From a virus, in IMG/VR virus record IMGVR_UViG_3300031951_000022, positions 1 through 64,000 of that record: a stretch of 64,000 nt of DNA, one strand, 5' to 3'. The stretch's first letter is position 1. Each line of letters opens with the position of its first letter. The position numbers were made by a program, and so were the translations under genes. This document shows positions 1 through 8,714 of this stretch, one piece after another. The notes under the pieces are model-generated. The model did not search any database. It had not been told where the DNA came from and saw only the letters and a list, made by a program, of their open reading frames with translations.

Positions 1-1665
1 TCCATTGACAGTGCCGAAGTTGTTGTACGAATAGTCGTTGAACGTGGCGTTGCCAGTGACAAAGGCACTACCGTCGTTCCACGAACTGTTGTTGAACGTG
101 GCGTCTCCATTGACGGTGCCGCCGCTGGAGTTGCCCGCAGCGCCGCCGAACGTCGCATCGCCAATGACTGTGCCGTTGTTGTACGAGTTGTTGAACGTGG
201 CGTCTCCATTGACGGTGCCGCTGTTGGACGAACCGTCATTGAACGTCCAGTTCTGCCCCGTCGTGAGAAAGACCCAATCGCTTGTGTCAGCAGACCAAGT
301 GTTGTTGTTTACCGTGAAAGAAACAGGGCTTGCAGAAGAAAAAGTGACCGTTCCGTTGATAGTGCCTGCTGGGTTGTCAATATACGATGACGCCGTGAAC
401 GTGGCGTCTCCATTGACGGTGCTGTAGTTGTACGAACTGTCGTTGAACGTGGCGTCTCCATTGACAGTGCCGAAGTTGTTGTACGAATAGTCGTTGAACG
501 TGGCGTTGCCGGCGATGGTGGCGTTGAAGTTGTTGTACGAATTGTCGTTGAACGTGGCGTCTCCATTGACAGTGCCTCTGTTGTACGAACTGTCGTTGAA
601 CGTGGCGTCTCCATTGACAATGCCGTCGTAGTTGACCGAATTGTCGTTGAACGTGGCGTTGCCGGTAACGGTGCCGCTGTTGGACGAACCGTCATTGAAC
701 GTCCAGTTCTGCCCCGCCGTGAGAAAGACCCAATCGCTTGTGTCAGCAGACCAAGTGCCGGCGTAGTTGTTTACCGTGAAAGAAACAGGGCTTGCAGAAG
801 AAAAAGTGACCGTTCCGTTGATAGTGCCGCCTGCTGGGTTGCCAATATACGACGACGCCGTGAACGTGGCGTCTCCATTGACGGTGCCGTCGTAGTTGAT
901 CGAATTGTCGTTGAACGTGGCGTCTCCATTGACGGTGCCGTCGTAGTTGATCGAATTGTCGTTGAACGTGGCGTTACCGGCGATGGTGGCGTCATCGTCG
1001 TAGTTGATCGAATTGTCATTGAACGTGGCGTCTCCATTGACAGTGCCGTTGTTGTACGAATAGTCGTTGAACGTGGCGTCTCCATTGACGGTGCCGCTGT
1101 TGTCCGCACTGTAGTTGAACGTCCAGTTCTGCCCCGTCGTGAGAAAGACCCAATCGCTTGTGTCAGCAGACCAAGTGTTGTTGTTTACCGTGAAAGAAAC
1201 AGGGCTTGCAGAAGAAAAAGTGACCGTTCCGTTGATAGTGCCGCCTGCTGGGTTGCCAATATACGACGACGCCGTGAACGTGGCGTCTCCATTGACGGTG
1301 CCGTCGTAGTTGATCGAATTGTCGTTGAACGTGGCGTCTCCATTGACGGTGCCGTAGTTGATCGAATTGTCGTTGAACGTGGCGTTGCCCGTGATCGTTG
1401 CGTCGGAGATAAAACCTCCGCTGAACGTTGCAACTCCAGTGACTACAACATTAATAGCCAGCCCCCTGAACGATGGGTTGGAACACGTTAGGTTGACAAC
1501 AGTCGGCGTTGCGCCGGAGTTGTTGTTGCAGGTCTGAGACAAGAACACGCTGTCTCCGCTGGCGGGGAGGCTTGCGGCAGCGGCGGTGTGAGTTGAGTTG
1601 GTCCACCAGTTGCCAAGCGTGTTCCAGTCACCATCAACCGCAGCGTTGAAATACAAAGTTGCCAT
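1..1665 (-). CDS. Repeat-rich surface/tail-type protein (3' end missing)
   Basis: Reads 555 codons from an ATG at 1665, with GGAG upstream, off the left edge, so the C-terminus is missing. The first ~90 residues (MATLYFN, GDWNTLGNWW) form a unique head. The rest is an array of 12-14-residue repeats of the type GTVNGDATFNDNS. It is interrupted three times by a ~60-residue module (SSYIGNPAGG, then SFTVNN, TWSADTSDWVFLTTGQNW) near 245-400, 700-880 and 1120-1290. Such short G/N/D-rich repeats usually build beta-solenoids of phage fibres or adhesins; that role is inferred. Base composition is clearly GC-richer than the rest of the window. Confidence 0.8.
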   Translation of the reverse strand, partial: MATLYFNAAVDGDWNTLGNWWTNSTHTAAAASLPASGDSVFLSQTCNNNSGATPTVVNLTCSNPSFRGLAINVVVTGVATFSGGFISDATITGNATFNDNSINYGTVNGDATFNDNSINYDGTVNGDATFTASSYIGNPAGGTINGTVTFSSASPVSFTVNNNTWSADTSDWVFLTTGQNWTFNYSADNSGTVNGDATFNDYSYNNGTVNGDATFNDNSINYDDDATIAGNATFNDNSINYDGTVNGDATFNDNSINYDGTVNGDATFTASSYIGNPAGGTINGTVTFSSASPVSFTVNNYAGTWSADTSDWVFLTAGQNWTFNDGSSNSGTVTGNATFNDNSVNYDGIVNGDATFNDSSYNRGTVNGDATFNDNSYNNFNATIAGNATFNDYSYNNFGTVNGDATFNDSSYNYSTVNGDATFTASSYIDNPAGTINGTVTFSSASPVSFTVNNNTWSADTSDWVFLTTGQNWTFNDGSSNSGTVNGDATFNNSYNNGTVIGDATFGGAAGNSSGGTVNGDATFNNSSWNDGSAFVTGNATFNDYSYNNFGTVNG

Positions 1666-1735
1666 ATTTTCTCCTTAAAAATTCTGGAAAAGGCTAATCA
1701 CTATTAACTAGCCAGTTCCAGAAAATTAATTAAAT

Positions 1736-2047
1736 TTAGCGAGTTGGTCTAACTGGTGGTAAAAACAACCCTTCAAGACTAGCCTTAACATCAGAGCCAA
1801 GCAACTCAAGAATTCGTGCTTCAACTTGAGCTTGAGTATAATCACCAGCCGCTGTATAAGCATCACCTTCCCAAAGAACTAATGGTCTTGGACAAGGACG
1901 AATTTGAGCCACAGCACTCTTTCTAGTAGAATTATCAATAATGGTAACATCTAGTGATGAGAGAGTAATGGGCTTTTGAACTCGCACTTCACCATTAGCT
2001 CTGGTAATAGTGGGAGGTTGAATAGTAACTGGATTGGGTAAATTCAT
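1736..2047 (-). CDS. Hypothetical protein, probable virion region
   Basis: 103 aa with GGAGATAG before the ATG. Central segment resembles a beta-rich domain (VTIIDNSTRKSAVAQIRP, LVLWEGDAY) followed by a short helix. Family not recognised. It sits between the repeat protein and a fibre-like protein, so a structural role is plausible but unproven. Confidence 0.75.
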   Translation of the reverse strand: MNLPNPVTIQPPTITRANGEVRVQKPITLSSLDVTIIDNSTRKSAVAQIRPCPRPLVLWEGDAYTAAGDYTQAQVEARILELLGSDVKASLEGLFLPPVRPTR

Positions 2048-2074
2048 AATCTATCTCCTTTTAAAGTCGTAATG

Positions 2075-2524
2075 TTAGTAACCGGGAACAAAAGCAACAA
2101 CGTCCCACTTGTCTCGCCCAGCATGATATGTGGCAGCTAATGTGTCCATATTATTTGGGGCGATACTCCAAGGCAGTGGCGATGTGGCACTAGTGGGAAT
2201 GTTAAATTTGTTGCCTAGAGTCACGGTGCGAGATCCGGTAGAATCTTGGGTTATTCTCCAACGTAATGTTTTGCCATTAACGGGATTGGTTGGGTTGGCT
2301 AAAGTAGCGCCTCCAGTTAATGTAACGTCAAAAATATCTCCGGCGCTGGCATCGGTATTTAAGGTTGAAGCATAACTTAATGATACAACATGAGGATTTC
2401 TAAGAACAGAAGCTGATATCTTTTTGGTTACTGGAGATCCGGCCGGATCATCAACAATAACAAAAAGATCGTCTGGTGTTACTGAAGTTGCGCTAGTAAG
2501 TTCTGAAATTTTTACATCTGCCAT
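2075..2524 (-). CDS. Tail-fibre-like protein
   Basis: 149 aa. It begins with MADVKISELTSATSVTPDD and then VIVDDPAG...KKIS, an N-terminal attachment module I recognise from many phage fibre and neck proteins. The remainder is a T/S/G-rich beta domain (VTLTGGATLANPTNPVNG). Stop and start sit 2 nt from the next gene. Assignment rests on the N-terminal pattern only. Confidence 0.7.
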   Translation of the reverse strand: MADVKISELTSATSVTPDDLFVIVDDPAGSPVTKKISASVLRNPHVVSLSYASTLNTDASAGDIFDVTLTGGATLANPTNPVNGKTLRWRITQDSTGSRTVTLGNKFNIPTSATSPLPWSIAPNNMDTLAATYHAGRDKWDVVAFVPGY

Positions 2525-2526
2525 AA

Positions 2527-3132
2527 CTACTCCTCTATAGATAGTGGTTGATTCAATTCTGTATTTAATACCATGTTGTTTTCGGTCAAAAGCCTAAATG
2601 TTTCTTGTTGTTGTTCAATAACCATTTTATAGTTTTGATTAATGGGTATAGGATTACCTATATTAAAAGTTAATTTTCCCTTAAAAGTATCTGTCATTCT
2701 AGCGGCGCTATCTTCGCCAAAATTATCAAAAGACAATACTGGATAGCTCATAGCAAAAGTATTATCATATAGGTTATATTTATTTTGTCTTATTGCAGAG
2801 GATAGCTGTTCTGTTCTGGTGGTTTCTAGTTTGTTAATACCTGTTATTAGTCCTGGCTCTAAGGCTCCACTTAATAAGTAATTATTTACTACGTTCGCCA
2901 AGGACGATGTTGTTTTCTTAGCTATTGGTCTTTTATTATTATGTACAAAAGTTCCAACACTTAAAATAGAGTCAACAAACCTATTATTTATTACTGTTGT
3001 AGCTGGGGTGTCTGCTCCTGAGAGGGAGACTGAGGATAGTTTTGTAGATTGACCAATATTAATAGCAACGCCATTATTATTGTTAGTGCTACCAGAAACT
3101 ACGGGTTGTCCGTTAACTTGGGCTATTGACAT
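2527..3132 (-). CDS. Hypothetical protein, virion region
   Basis: 201 aa. N-terminus is N/S/T-rich (VNGQPVVSGSTNNNNG), the middle holds K/T/N-rich helices. No family recognised. Placed directly upstream of the fibre-like gene in the same orientation, so it may belong to the same structural operon. Confidence 0.7.
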   Translation of the reverse strand: MSIAQVNGQPVVSGSTNNNNGVAINIGQSTKLSSVSLSGADTPATTVINNRFVDSILSVGTFVHNNKRPIAKKTTSSLANVVNNYLLSGALEPGLITGINKLETTRTEQLSSAIRQNKYNLYDNTFAMSYPVLSFDNFGEDSAARMTDTFKGKLTFNIGNPIPINQNYKMVIEQQQETFRLLTENNMVLNTELNQPLSIEE

Positions 3133-3197
3133 AATAAGCCTATTTTAGAAGGTCTATAAACACTAATATAGTGTTACACCAAAGAACTCTGATAGAC

Positions 3198-3434
3198 TTA
3201 CCATTTATTCAAAGGACACTGTTGATCTGCCCAAGCTAATTTGTTCATAAATATTTTGCGATTACTAATTGAACAGCCGCACTCATTACACAGCTTATCT
3301 TGGAGATTGAATGATTCGCAATCAATACATATAGCATATCTAGAATTTATAGTTTGTTGAGTGCTTTTTGGTAATCCACGGCTAATATGCCAAAACAAAG
3401 ACTTTAAAAATGTTTGAATCCTGAGTAATAGCAT
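3198..3434 (-). CDS. Small zinc-binding protein
   Basis: 78 aa with a CxxC (CIDCESF), a second CxxC (CNEC), then CPLNKW at the extreme C-terminus: four or more cysteines fit to bind zinc. The KLAWADQQCPLNKW ending is a recurrent phage motif. Exact role unknown. Confidence 0.7.
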   Translation of the reverse strand: MLLLRIQTFLKSLFWHISRGLPKSTQQTINSRYAICIDCESFNLQDKLCNECGCSISNRKIFMNKLAWADQQCPLNKW

Positions 3435-3441
3435 AATAATT

Positions 3442-3648
3442 TTATAATGGTATAATATTGTTGTCTTTATCTATAGTAAAAACTGAAAGACCCTCTACAA
3501 TGGCCTGACTATTAATCCAAACCAGAGATCCGCTATGTAGGTTAATAGCTAGTCTATCTCCGTTTTTTTTGAAGTCTGTGGTCAAAATAAAATGGCCGTT
3601 ATTATAAGTAAACCTGTCACCATGTTTACATTCTTCAAGGTATTTCAT
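3442..3648 (-). CDS. Hypothetical protein
   Basis: 68 aa, beta-rich (GDRFTYNNGHFILTTDF), small-barrel-like composition. Overlaps the end of the upstream gene by 14 nt, suggesting coupled translation. No family recognised. Confidence 0.65.
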   Translation of the reverse strand: MKYLEECKHGDRFTYNNGHFILTTDFKKNGDRLAINLHSGSLVWINSQAIVEGLSVFTIDKDNNIIPL

Positions 3649-3817
3649 TTTCCCAATCTTCCCAAAGCTCTTCTGCTTTCATATCTTCTAGCTGTCTCTT
3701 TAATTGTTTTTTGCTTTTAGACACAAATCGCTGTTCCTCAGATATTTTTGATTTTTTGTTTTGAGAATTATCGAGAAACTTTTGTCTTCTTAAATCTTTT
3801 TTATCTTGTTCTGACAT
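3635..3817 (-). CDS. Small charged coiled protein
   Basis: 60 aa, dominated by K, E, Q and R (KKDLRRQKF, KQLKRQLEDMKAEELWEDW), probably all helix. First gene of the pair that overlaps the 68-aa protein. Function unknown. Confidence 0.6.
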   Translation of the reverse strand: MSEQDKKDLRRQKFLDNSQNKKSKISEEQRFVSKSKKQLKRQLEDMKAEELWEDWENEIP

Positions 3818-3879
3818 GACTGTTTAATAAAAGTAGGGTTACATATTCATAATATGAGGATGGGTGAGGTACGCAAGAA

Positions 3880-4635
3880 TTATTTCTTTTTTAGATTTTG
3901 TTTAATCCAATCCAAATGTTCACTAACTCTAGTGTGTCCCGATTCTGTAGCATAGTCTGATTTTGGTGGAGTTGTCCCGTTTGCCAAAACACAAGAATTA
4001 ATACCAGCTAATTTCCCGTCTATAAACAAACCACCCCCACTATCTCCACTACAAATTAAAAACTCTAATTCTGTTCTTCTATATTTACCAGGAGACGGTG
4101 AGCATATTAGCAAATGTTTTTCAACACGATCTATAATATTAGATCCTGCCCTACGCTTATTATCAGATATAATTGCACCAGTTTTAAAGGTACCAGTCAA
4201 GCCAAACCCAGATATAGAACACACCTTATCTACTTCATCTTTTTGGTCGTATAGCTCAGGATAAAAATCCATATCCATTTTTCTATCACAATATCCTATT
4301 GCAATATCATTTAATCCAAAGTGTTTATCATCAAAATCTTTATGTGCTATAATTTCTACAATACAATATTTTGTTTCTCCTACCGTTACTAAACACCTTT
4401 TAGAGTTTTTAACAACGTGGGCCGCTGTTAGTATGTGGTGTGGATCAATAATAACAGCAGAAGCACAGAACTCCGAATTGTTTGTATAAACTCCACAAAT
4501 AGGCACAACATTATGAAATTTTGTACCATATTCTATGTATTTAGAATCTGGCGTATAGGGGTCGATAGTTCCAGCAAAAACCGACATATGCAAAAATAGT
4601 ATAACAGTTATTGCTAGATAAATGATGTTTTTCAT
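3880..4635 (-). CDS. Secreted trypsin-like serine protease
   Basis: 251 aa with an N-terminal hydrophobic signal segment (residues 2-22) ending near VFAG. The chymotrypsin-fold triad is visible: His in TAAHVV, Asp in DIAIGYC and Ser in CSGDSGGGLF, plus several cysteines that could form disulfides. It should cleave peptides outside the cytoplasm. It is close to a thioredoxin-like gene that also has a signal segment, so both may act in the periplasm or cell surface. RBS AGGAGG before the ATG. An export-dependent protease is unusual cargo for a phage. Confidence 0.88.
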   Translation of the reverse strand: MKNIIYLAITVILFLHMSVFAGTIDPYTPDSKYIEYGTKFHNVVPICGVYTNNSEFCASAVIIDPHHILTAAHVVKNSKRCLVTVGETKYCIVEIIAHKDFDDKHFGLNDIAIGYCDRKMDMDFYPELYDQKDEVDKVCSISGFGLTGTFKTGAIISDNKRRAGSNIIDRVEKHLLICSPSPGKYRRTELEFLICSGDSGGGLFIDGKLAGINSCVLANGTTPPKSDYATESGHTRVSEHLDWIKQNLKKK

Positions 4636-4682
4636 ACGACCTCCTATAAGTTTAGGAATATTAAAAGCCTAGATTAATACAC

Positions 4683-5201
4683 CTAATGAGTGGTTCCTTT
4701 CCTAAAAACAATAGAATATCGCTTATTTGAAACTGGTAAAATTGCGTGTTTCCACTTATATCTAATTTCATTTCTCATTTGTACTAGACTTAACCTAGGT
4801 ATATTTAAGGTAAAATCTTGAAAGTCATTACTAAATACCATTGTAGCATCCGAAAGCAAGCTCAAAACTGAAATAATCTCACCACTAGCCAGACTATCAA
4901 TATGAGCAGCTATGCGATTGCCGATACAATATTCATTAATAGATACTGAGTCGGGTTTTTCTGGCAAATAACCCTCATTCACCAATTTGTAGCAAAGGGT
5001 CTCTAAGAAGTCGGGTATTCCCTTTGACTCCATTTGGTTTTTATATGGCACATTCGAGCCGTATCTTCTAATGCTATTACGATCAGACCCCTTATTGATT
5101 TTGGTAGAAGGTTCAATATTAGAGAGAATTTCCTTCTCTTCCTTGAGGGAGATAAAGTTGGTGTAAAGATTCAAGCCTATAGCTTCAAAATTTTTTATCA
5201 T
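4683..5201 (-). CDS. 2OG-Fe(II) oxygenase, AlkB-like
   Basis: 172 aa. HxD (AAHIDS) and a distal His (KWKHAI) would chelate iron; Arg in RYSIVFR fits 2-oxoglutarate binding. Spacing and the N-R-Y-G segment early in the protein match AlkB-type demethylases that reverse N-alkyl damage in DNA or RNA. Substrate cannot be told from sequence. Located between protease and thioredoxin genes. Confidence 0.8.
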   Translation of the reverse strand: MIKNFEAIGLNLYTNFISLKEEKEILSNIEPSTKINKGSDRNSIRRYGSNVPYKNQMESKGIPDFLETLCYKLVNEGYLPEKPDSVSINEYCIGNRIAAHIDSLASGEIISVLSLLSDATMVFSNDFQDFTLNIPRLSLVQMRNEIRYKWKHAILPVSNKRYSIVFRKGTTH

Positions 5202-5207
5202 TACTAC

Positions 5208-5582
5208 TTATTTAATAAAAGCCAATAGTTTTTCATGAGACAAATATCCAACCTGCCTATTAATTTCTTCGCCCTTAGAGTTTAATAACATATAATCGGG
5301 TATCTTTTTTACTTTATATTCTTTTCTAAGCTCTGGGCGACTATCTATGTCTATATAGACTATTATAATATCCTGATATTTTGCTATATTAGACTTGATA
5401 TCGTTTTTAGTTTTTGTGCAATATCCGCACCACTCAGCACTAAATAATACTAGTATTGGTAGCTTGGTCTCGTTTGCTAATGCAACAGCATCTTCTAAAG
5501 AGTCTACGCTAATAGACGGGGCAGATAATGACGTAGCACTAAACAAACCTATTAAAACTGTTAGTAGTATTTTTTTAATCAT
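5208..5582 (-). CDS. Thioredoxin-like protein with signal segment
   Basis: 124 aa. Hydrophobic N-terminus (ILLTVLIGLFSATSLS) followed by a thioredoxin fold with active site WCGYC and a later cis-Pro region (KKIPDY). Likely a periplasmic thiol-disulfide oxidoreductase. Its start overlaps the stop of ruvB by 4 nt, indicating coupled expression. Confidence 0.85.
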   Translation of the reverse strand: MIKKILLTVLIGLFSATSLSAPSISVDSLEDAVALANETKLPILVLFSAEWCGYCTKTKNDIKSNIAKYQDIIIVYIDIDSRPELRKEYKVKKIPDYMLLNSKGEEINRQVGYLSHEKLLAFIK

Positions 5583-6490
5583 ATTTGACCTAGGATTCGA
5601 CCCTTTTGAGTTCTAATTACATATCCGATTCTTACTAGGAAAGGCTCAATACTATTTTCTATTGTATCAATAGCAATGCCAGTCATAGAAGATATGCTTT
5701 TCAAACCTAAAGGATTGCCTTTCGATTTTTTGAGAATATCAAGATACAACCTATCATAACCATCTAAACCCCTATTATCAATACCCTGACTATCAAAAAC
5801 TTCCTCGACTGTTACAGATCGGTCTTGGTGGTAGGCTGCGTAGTTCTTATACCACTGTAGTCTAGCGTTTAAAATTCTCGGTGTTCCCTTGCTTCTTTTG
5901 GCAATTTCCAAAAGATCATTTTCTGAAACATTTAGTCCGAGCTTTTGTGCGTTCAACCCTGCTAGTTTAGCTAGTTCATCTGGGTTATAGAACGACAAAT
6001 GTTCTTTAATAGTAAAACGATCATAAAACGGCTGACTTAAACTACCTCCACTAGTAGTAGCTCCAACAATAGTAAAGATGGGTAGTTCAATAGATTGTGG
6101 TTCTTCTTTATCTTCCTTGTTTTTAGCTGTAATATTAATTACAAAATCTTCCATCACAGGATATAAGAATTCTTCCACAATTTTAGGAAGTCTGTGAATT
6201 TCATCAATAAATAAAACTGATCTTGGGGCTATTCCCATGATATATGGAAGAATATTTTTAATGCTACGAATATTGGCTGCGTTGGCAGTATATAGATTCA
6301 CCCCTAGTTCATTGGCAATAGCACTAGCTATGGTTGTCTTACCAAGGCCAGGAGGCCCGTCTATTAAAGTATGAGGCATCGCCCCATCTGAATTTAAACA
6401 GCCACTCACCATGATCTTGAGCCTGTTTACTACCTTGTCTTGTCCAATAATATCGTTAAAGCAAGATGGTCTGATAGTGTTGCGTGACAT
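5579..6490 (-). CDS. ruvB: RuvB-like Holliday junction branch-migration ATPase
   Basis: 303 aa, close to bacterial RuvB (~330). Order: opening FNDIIGQDKVVNRL, Walker A GPPGLGKTT, Walker B SVLFIDEIHRL, sensor 1 VGATTSGG, arginine-finger-like FYDRF, sensor 2 in GTPRILNARL, and a C-terminal winged helix (SMTGIAIDTIENSIEPFL). It should drive branch migration of recombination intermediates. No full RuvA or RuvC is visible, but the gene just upstream ends in a RuvA-domain-III-like segment. Confidence 0.92.
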   Translation of the reverse strand: MSRNTIRPSCFNDIIGQDKVVNRLKIMVSGCLNSDGAMPHTLIDGPPGLGKTTIASAIANELGVNLYTANAANIRSIKNILPYIMGIAPRSVLFIDEIHRLPKIVEEFLYPVMEDFVINITAKNKEDKEEPQSIELPIFTIVGATTSGGSLSQPFYDRFTIKEHLSFYNPDELAKLAGLNAQKLGLNVSENDLLEIAKRSKGTPRILNARLQWYKNYAAYHQDRSVTVEEVFDSQGIDNRGLDGYDRLYLDILKKSKGNPLGLKSISSMTGIAIDTIENSIEPFLVRIGYVIRTQKGRILGQI

Positions 6491-6493
6491 AAA

Positions 6494-6901
6494 TTATACT
6501 CCAAGTGATGCCAAAGAATTTTTGATAAGTAATCCAAGATCGTCAGTTTGATGCTTTTTATAGGTATCCATTAACATAGAATGAGCCTCTGCCACAGTAA
6601 ATCCGTATCTGCTTAAAATATCTATGCCTTGATCTAATATTTGTTTAGAAAGTTCAGTTTGTTTAGTTTGTACAGGAATGGGTGGTGCTGGTGTTTTTGG
6701 CTTGATGCTCTTTTTTTGATAAATAATTTTACAGCGTTTGGTTAGCTTAACTCTAAACACATTTCCACAATCACAAACAACCTTAAAATTCTTAGTAGAA
6801 GTTTCTCTTAAAGAAAGCCAGTGTGTTTGACCACATGATTCACACAAGTATTTAAGATGAACATCTAGCTCAATCGGTTTCTGGATGCTCTTTGTTTTCA
6901 T
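6494..6901 (-). CDS. Zinc-ribbon protein with RuvA-C-like tail
   Basis: 135 aa. N-terminus carries two cysteine pairs (CESCGQTHW, CDCGNVF), a zinc ribbon. After a proline linker comes a ~50-residue helical tail (ILSRYGFTVAEAHSML, then DDLGLLIKNSLASLG) that resembles the pattern of RuvA domain III, which contacts RuvB: L-Y/F-G-F/Y-eA followed by LI..aL..LG. It lies 3 nt from ruvB. A RuvB-partner role is inferred. Confidence 0.65.
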   Translation of the reverse strand: MKTKSIQKPIELDVHLKYLCESCGQTHWLSLRETSTKNFKVVCDCGNVFRVKLTKRCKIIYQKKSIKPKTPAPPIPVQTKQTELSKQILDQGIDILSRYGFTVAEAHSMLMDTYKKHQTDDLGLLIKNSLASLGV

Positions 6902-7292
6902 TTGTTTTTACCCAAAAGATAAAGTCGTTTGCTTCGTTATCGTAAGCACTCTCTACCAAACCCTTACTCACCAGCGCTTGTAGAATATTACTAATCATTC
7001 GACTGTTCATGGACGTTACAATATCCATAAATATCTCATCAGAGATAATGTAGCGAAATTTTTTAGACTTACGATTTTGTTGTTTCTTAGCAAAATTTTT
7101 CGTGATTATTATCGACTCATTATAAGATAACACACTGTCTAGTTCTTTTTGTTCTGTTTCATTTAGCTCATTTAGTATTGCGTCCTCTGTCTCTTCCTCT
7201 TGCTCATTAGAGGAAGCAAAATTCTGATATACTATAGCTCTTGTATTTTGAACAAAATTTTCTAAATCTTCTATTACATACCATTTTGTCAT
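6870..7292 (-). CDS. Hypothetical protein, winged-helix-like
   Basis: 140 aa. Acidic middle (EQEEETEDAILNELNETEQKE), then a helix-turn-helix-like C-terminus (SRMISNILQALVSKGLVESA) ending in a beta hairpin with DFIFWVK. A similar ending occurs in the 118-aa protein at 19658-20014. Overlaps the next gene by 32 nt. Confidence 0.65.
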   Translation of the reverse strand: MTKWYVIEDLENFVQNTRAIVYQNFASSNEQEEETEDAILNELNETEQKELDSVLSYNESIIITKNFAKKQQNRKSKKFRYIISDEIFMDIVTSMNSRMISNILQALVSKGLVESAYDNEANDFIFWVKTNENKEHPETD

Positions 7293-7343
7293 AAAGTTTC
7301 CATATCTTTCTAAGATATTTAAGAAAAGTACTCTTTCACTGTT

Positions 7344-7742
7344 TCAATTAAGGATCTCAAACAGCCCCTTATAGTACTGAGGCTGACAGATAAAATACCT
7401 AGCATGACTTTGTAAATGTAAGACATATTCTATTTTTAGACTATCTATAATAAAGTTTTTGGATTTCCAAATATTTTCATTGTGCTGATTATTCCCCAAA
7501 TACAGTAGCGAACTAGATCCGCTAACTGTATTGGAGAAATAACCATTCACAGGAAAACCATACACATACCATGTATTAGGAGATTGTTCTACCACATCAT
7601 TTAATGTATCGTATAAAAACTTACCCCAAGCATCCCAAGCATCTGCGTCAAACTTGAAGTAGTGTTTATACTTATCAATAGCAGAATCATTCTCATAATC
7701 ATCTTCTGGATAATATTCTGAATCGTCGTTTTCATACAACAT
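7344..7742 (-). CDS. Hypothetical acidic protein
   Basis: 132 aa starting MLYENDDSEYYPEDDYE. I chose the ATG at 7742 because AAGGG lies 8 nt upstream. Any longer frame would translate the tRNA-like element at 7762-7817. Tyr/Trp-rich C-terminus. No family recognised. Confidence 0.65.
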   Translation of the reverse strand: MLYENDDSEYYPEDDYENDSAIDKYKHYFKFDADAWDAWGKFLYDTLNDVVEQSPNTWYVYGFPVNGYFSNTVSGSSSLLYLGNNQHNENIWKSKNFIIDSLKIEYVLHLQSHARYFICQPQYYKGLFEILN

Positions 7743-7761
7743 ATTGTAAACCCTTTTATAA

Positions 7762-7817
7762 GAAGTGGTGATGGAATCGAACCATCTTTTAACTAGTATC
7801 CGCCCAGCGGACCACTT
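7762..7817 (-). tRNA. 56-nt tRNA-like element lacking normal D and anticodon arms
   Basis: A perfect 7-bp acceptor stem (AAGTGGT with ACCACTT) and a canonical 17-nt T-arm (GATGG-TTCGATT-CCATC) are joined by only 24 nt instead of ~45. That short core holds a small hairpin (CCGC-TGG-GCGG). No anticodon can be assigned. No CCA is encoded. It lies between rIIB and the 132-aa gene. It may be a decayed tRNA or a structured tRNA mimic. Confidence 0.6.
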
Positions 7818-7828
7818 TCCTCCAACGA

Positions 7829-8686
7829 TCAATATTGATCGTCGTAATCCTCATCGTCTAGATCATCTTCATCTTCATCAAACTGACCCCAATAATTGTC
7901 ATCATATTCATCATACAGCTCTTCTTCTTCGTCATAATACGAATCCTCATTAAATTCACTCTTATACAGTGGCTTTAACAGTTCGCCCTGATATTCACCC
8001 ACTACCTCATAACGACAAGTACGAAGCTTTTCACAATTACAATCACTAGGAACACTGACTACATCCTTTGGATTGATTTTAACAATCACAATCTTGTCGC
8101 CAGCATCAAGACTACCATATCCGGCTACATAGTTCAATGCACCAGCATGAAGTCCTTGAGAACAACCAACACCACGATTGTCATCAACTTTTGCTCTAGT
8201 CATATGGCAAACGTCGCCAACCTTATTACGAAACTTTCCAGCATACTTATCCATGTAATCAGAACGAACAGCCTTATAGGCTAGAAAATGTCCATCCTCT
8301 GTTACTGGTAGATACTGATGTTCCAGAAAATCATACAGTTCCTTTTGGCTCTGCATACTTGGATTTTCCATAAGATTATTCAAGAAATTAACTAGGGGTT
8401 CAAAAGGCAAACCCTTGCTCATAAACTCAAGAATACGCTTACTAATCGCACCATGTACTTCTTCGCCTTCGTAAAAGACCTTACCATTCTTAACCTCTAC
8501 CGCTCCATCACTAAAGCTGGCAACGGCCTTTTCAATATCCACTAATTCGACCAACTCCTGCTCTGTAGCAGAACTTAGTTTTTCCATAATCAGCTTATAA
8601 TTAAGATGGTCTGGAAGAATCTGATGAGCCTTATTATTAAGGATCAGAGTCAAATTACCATCAACCCACATAAAAGGAACGCTCAT
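7829..8686 (-). CDS. rIIB: rIIB-like protein
   Basis: 285 aa. The middle (YKAVRSDYMDKY, then CSQGLHAGALNYVAGY, then IVIVKINPKDVVSVPSD) matches the conserved core of rIIB-like phage proteins, and the C-terminal ~55 residues are almost entirely D, E and Y. It follows rIIA directly, as in T4. In T4 the rII pair affects lysis control and exclusion by lambda; the exact biochemistry is unsettled. RBS AGGAG. Confidence 0.85.
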   Translation of the reverse strand: MSVPFMWVDGNLTLILNNKAHQILPDHLNYKLIMEKLSSATEQELVELVDIEKAVASFSDGAVEVKNGKVFYEGEEVHGAISKRILEFMSKGLPFEPLVNFLNNLMENPSMQSQKELYDFLEHQYLPVTEDGHFLAYKAVRSDYMDKYAGKFRNKVGDVCHMTRAKVDDNRGVGCSQGLHAGALNYVAGYGSLDAGDKIVIVKINPKDVVSVPSDCNCEKLRTCRYEVVGEYQGELLKPLYKSEFNEDSYYDEEEELYDEYDDNYWGQFDEDEDDLDDEDYDDQY

Positions 8687-8714
8687 TTTTAAATCTCCTG
8701 TTTTCCTGTGAAAA

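Noticed and set aside
52-1309. Plus-strand and other-frame open frames across the repeat protein
   Set aside because: They are shadows of the repeat-coding frame; the 555-codon minus frame has a good RBS and continuous coherent repeats.
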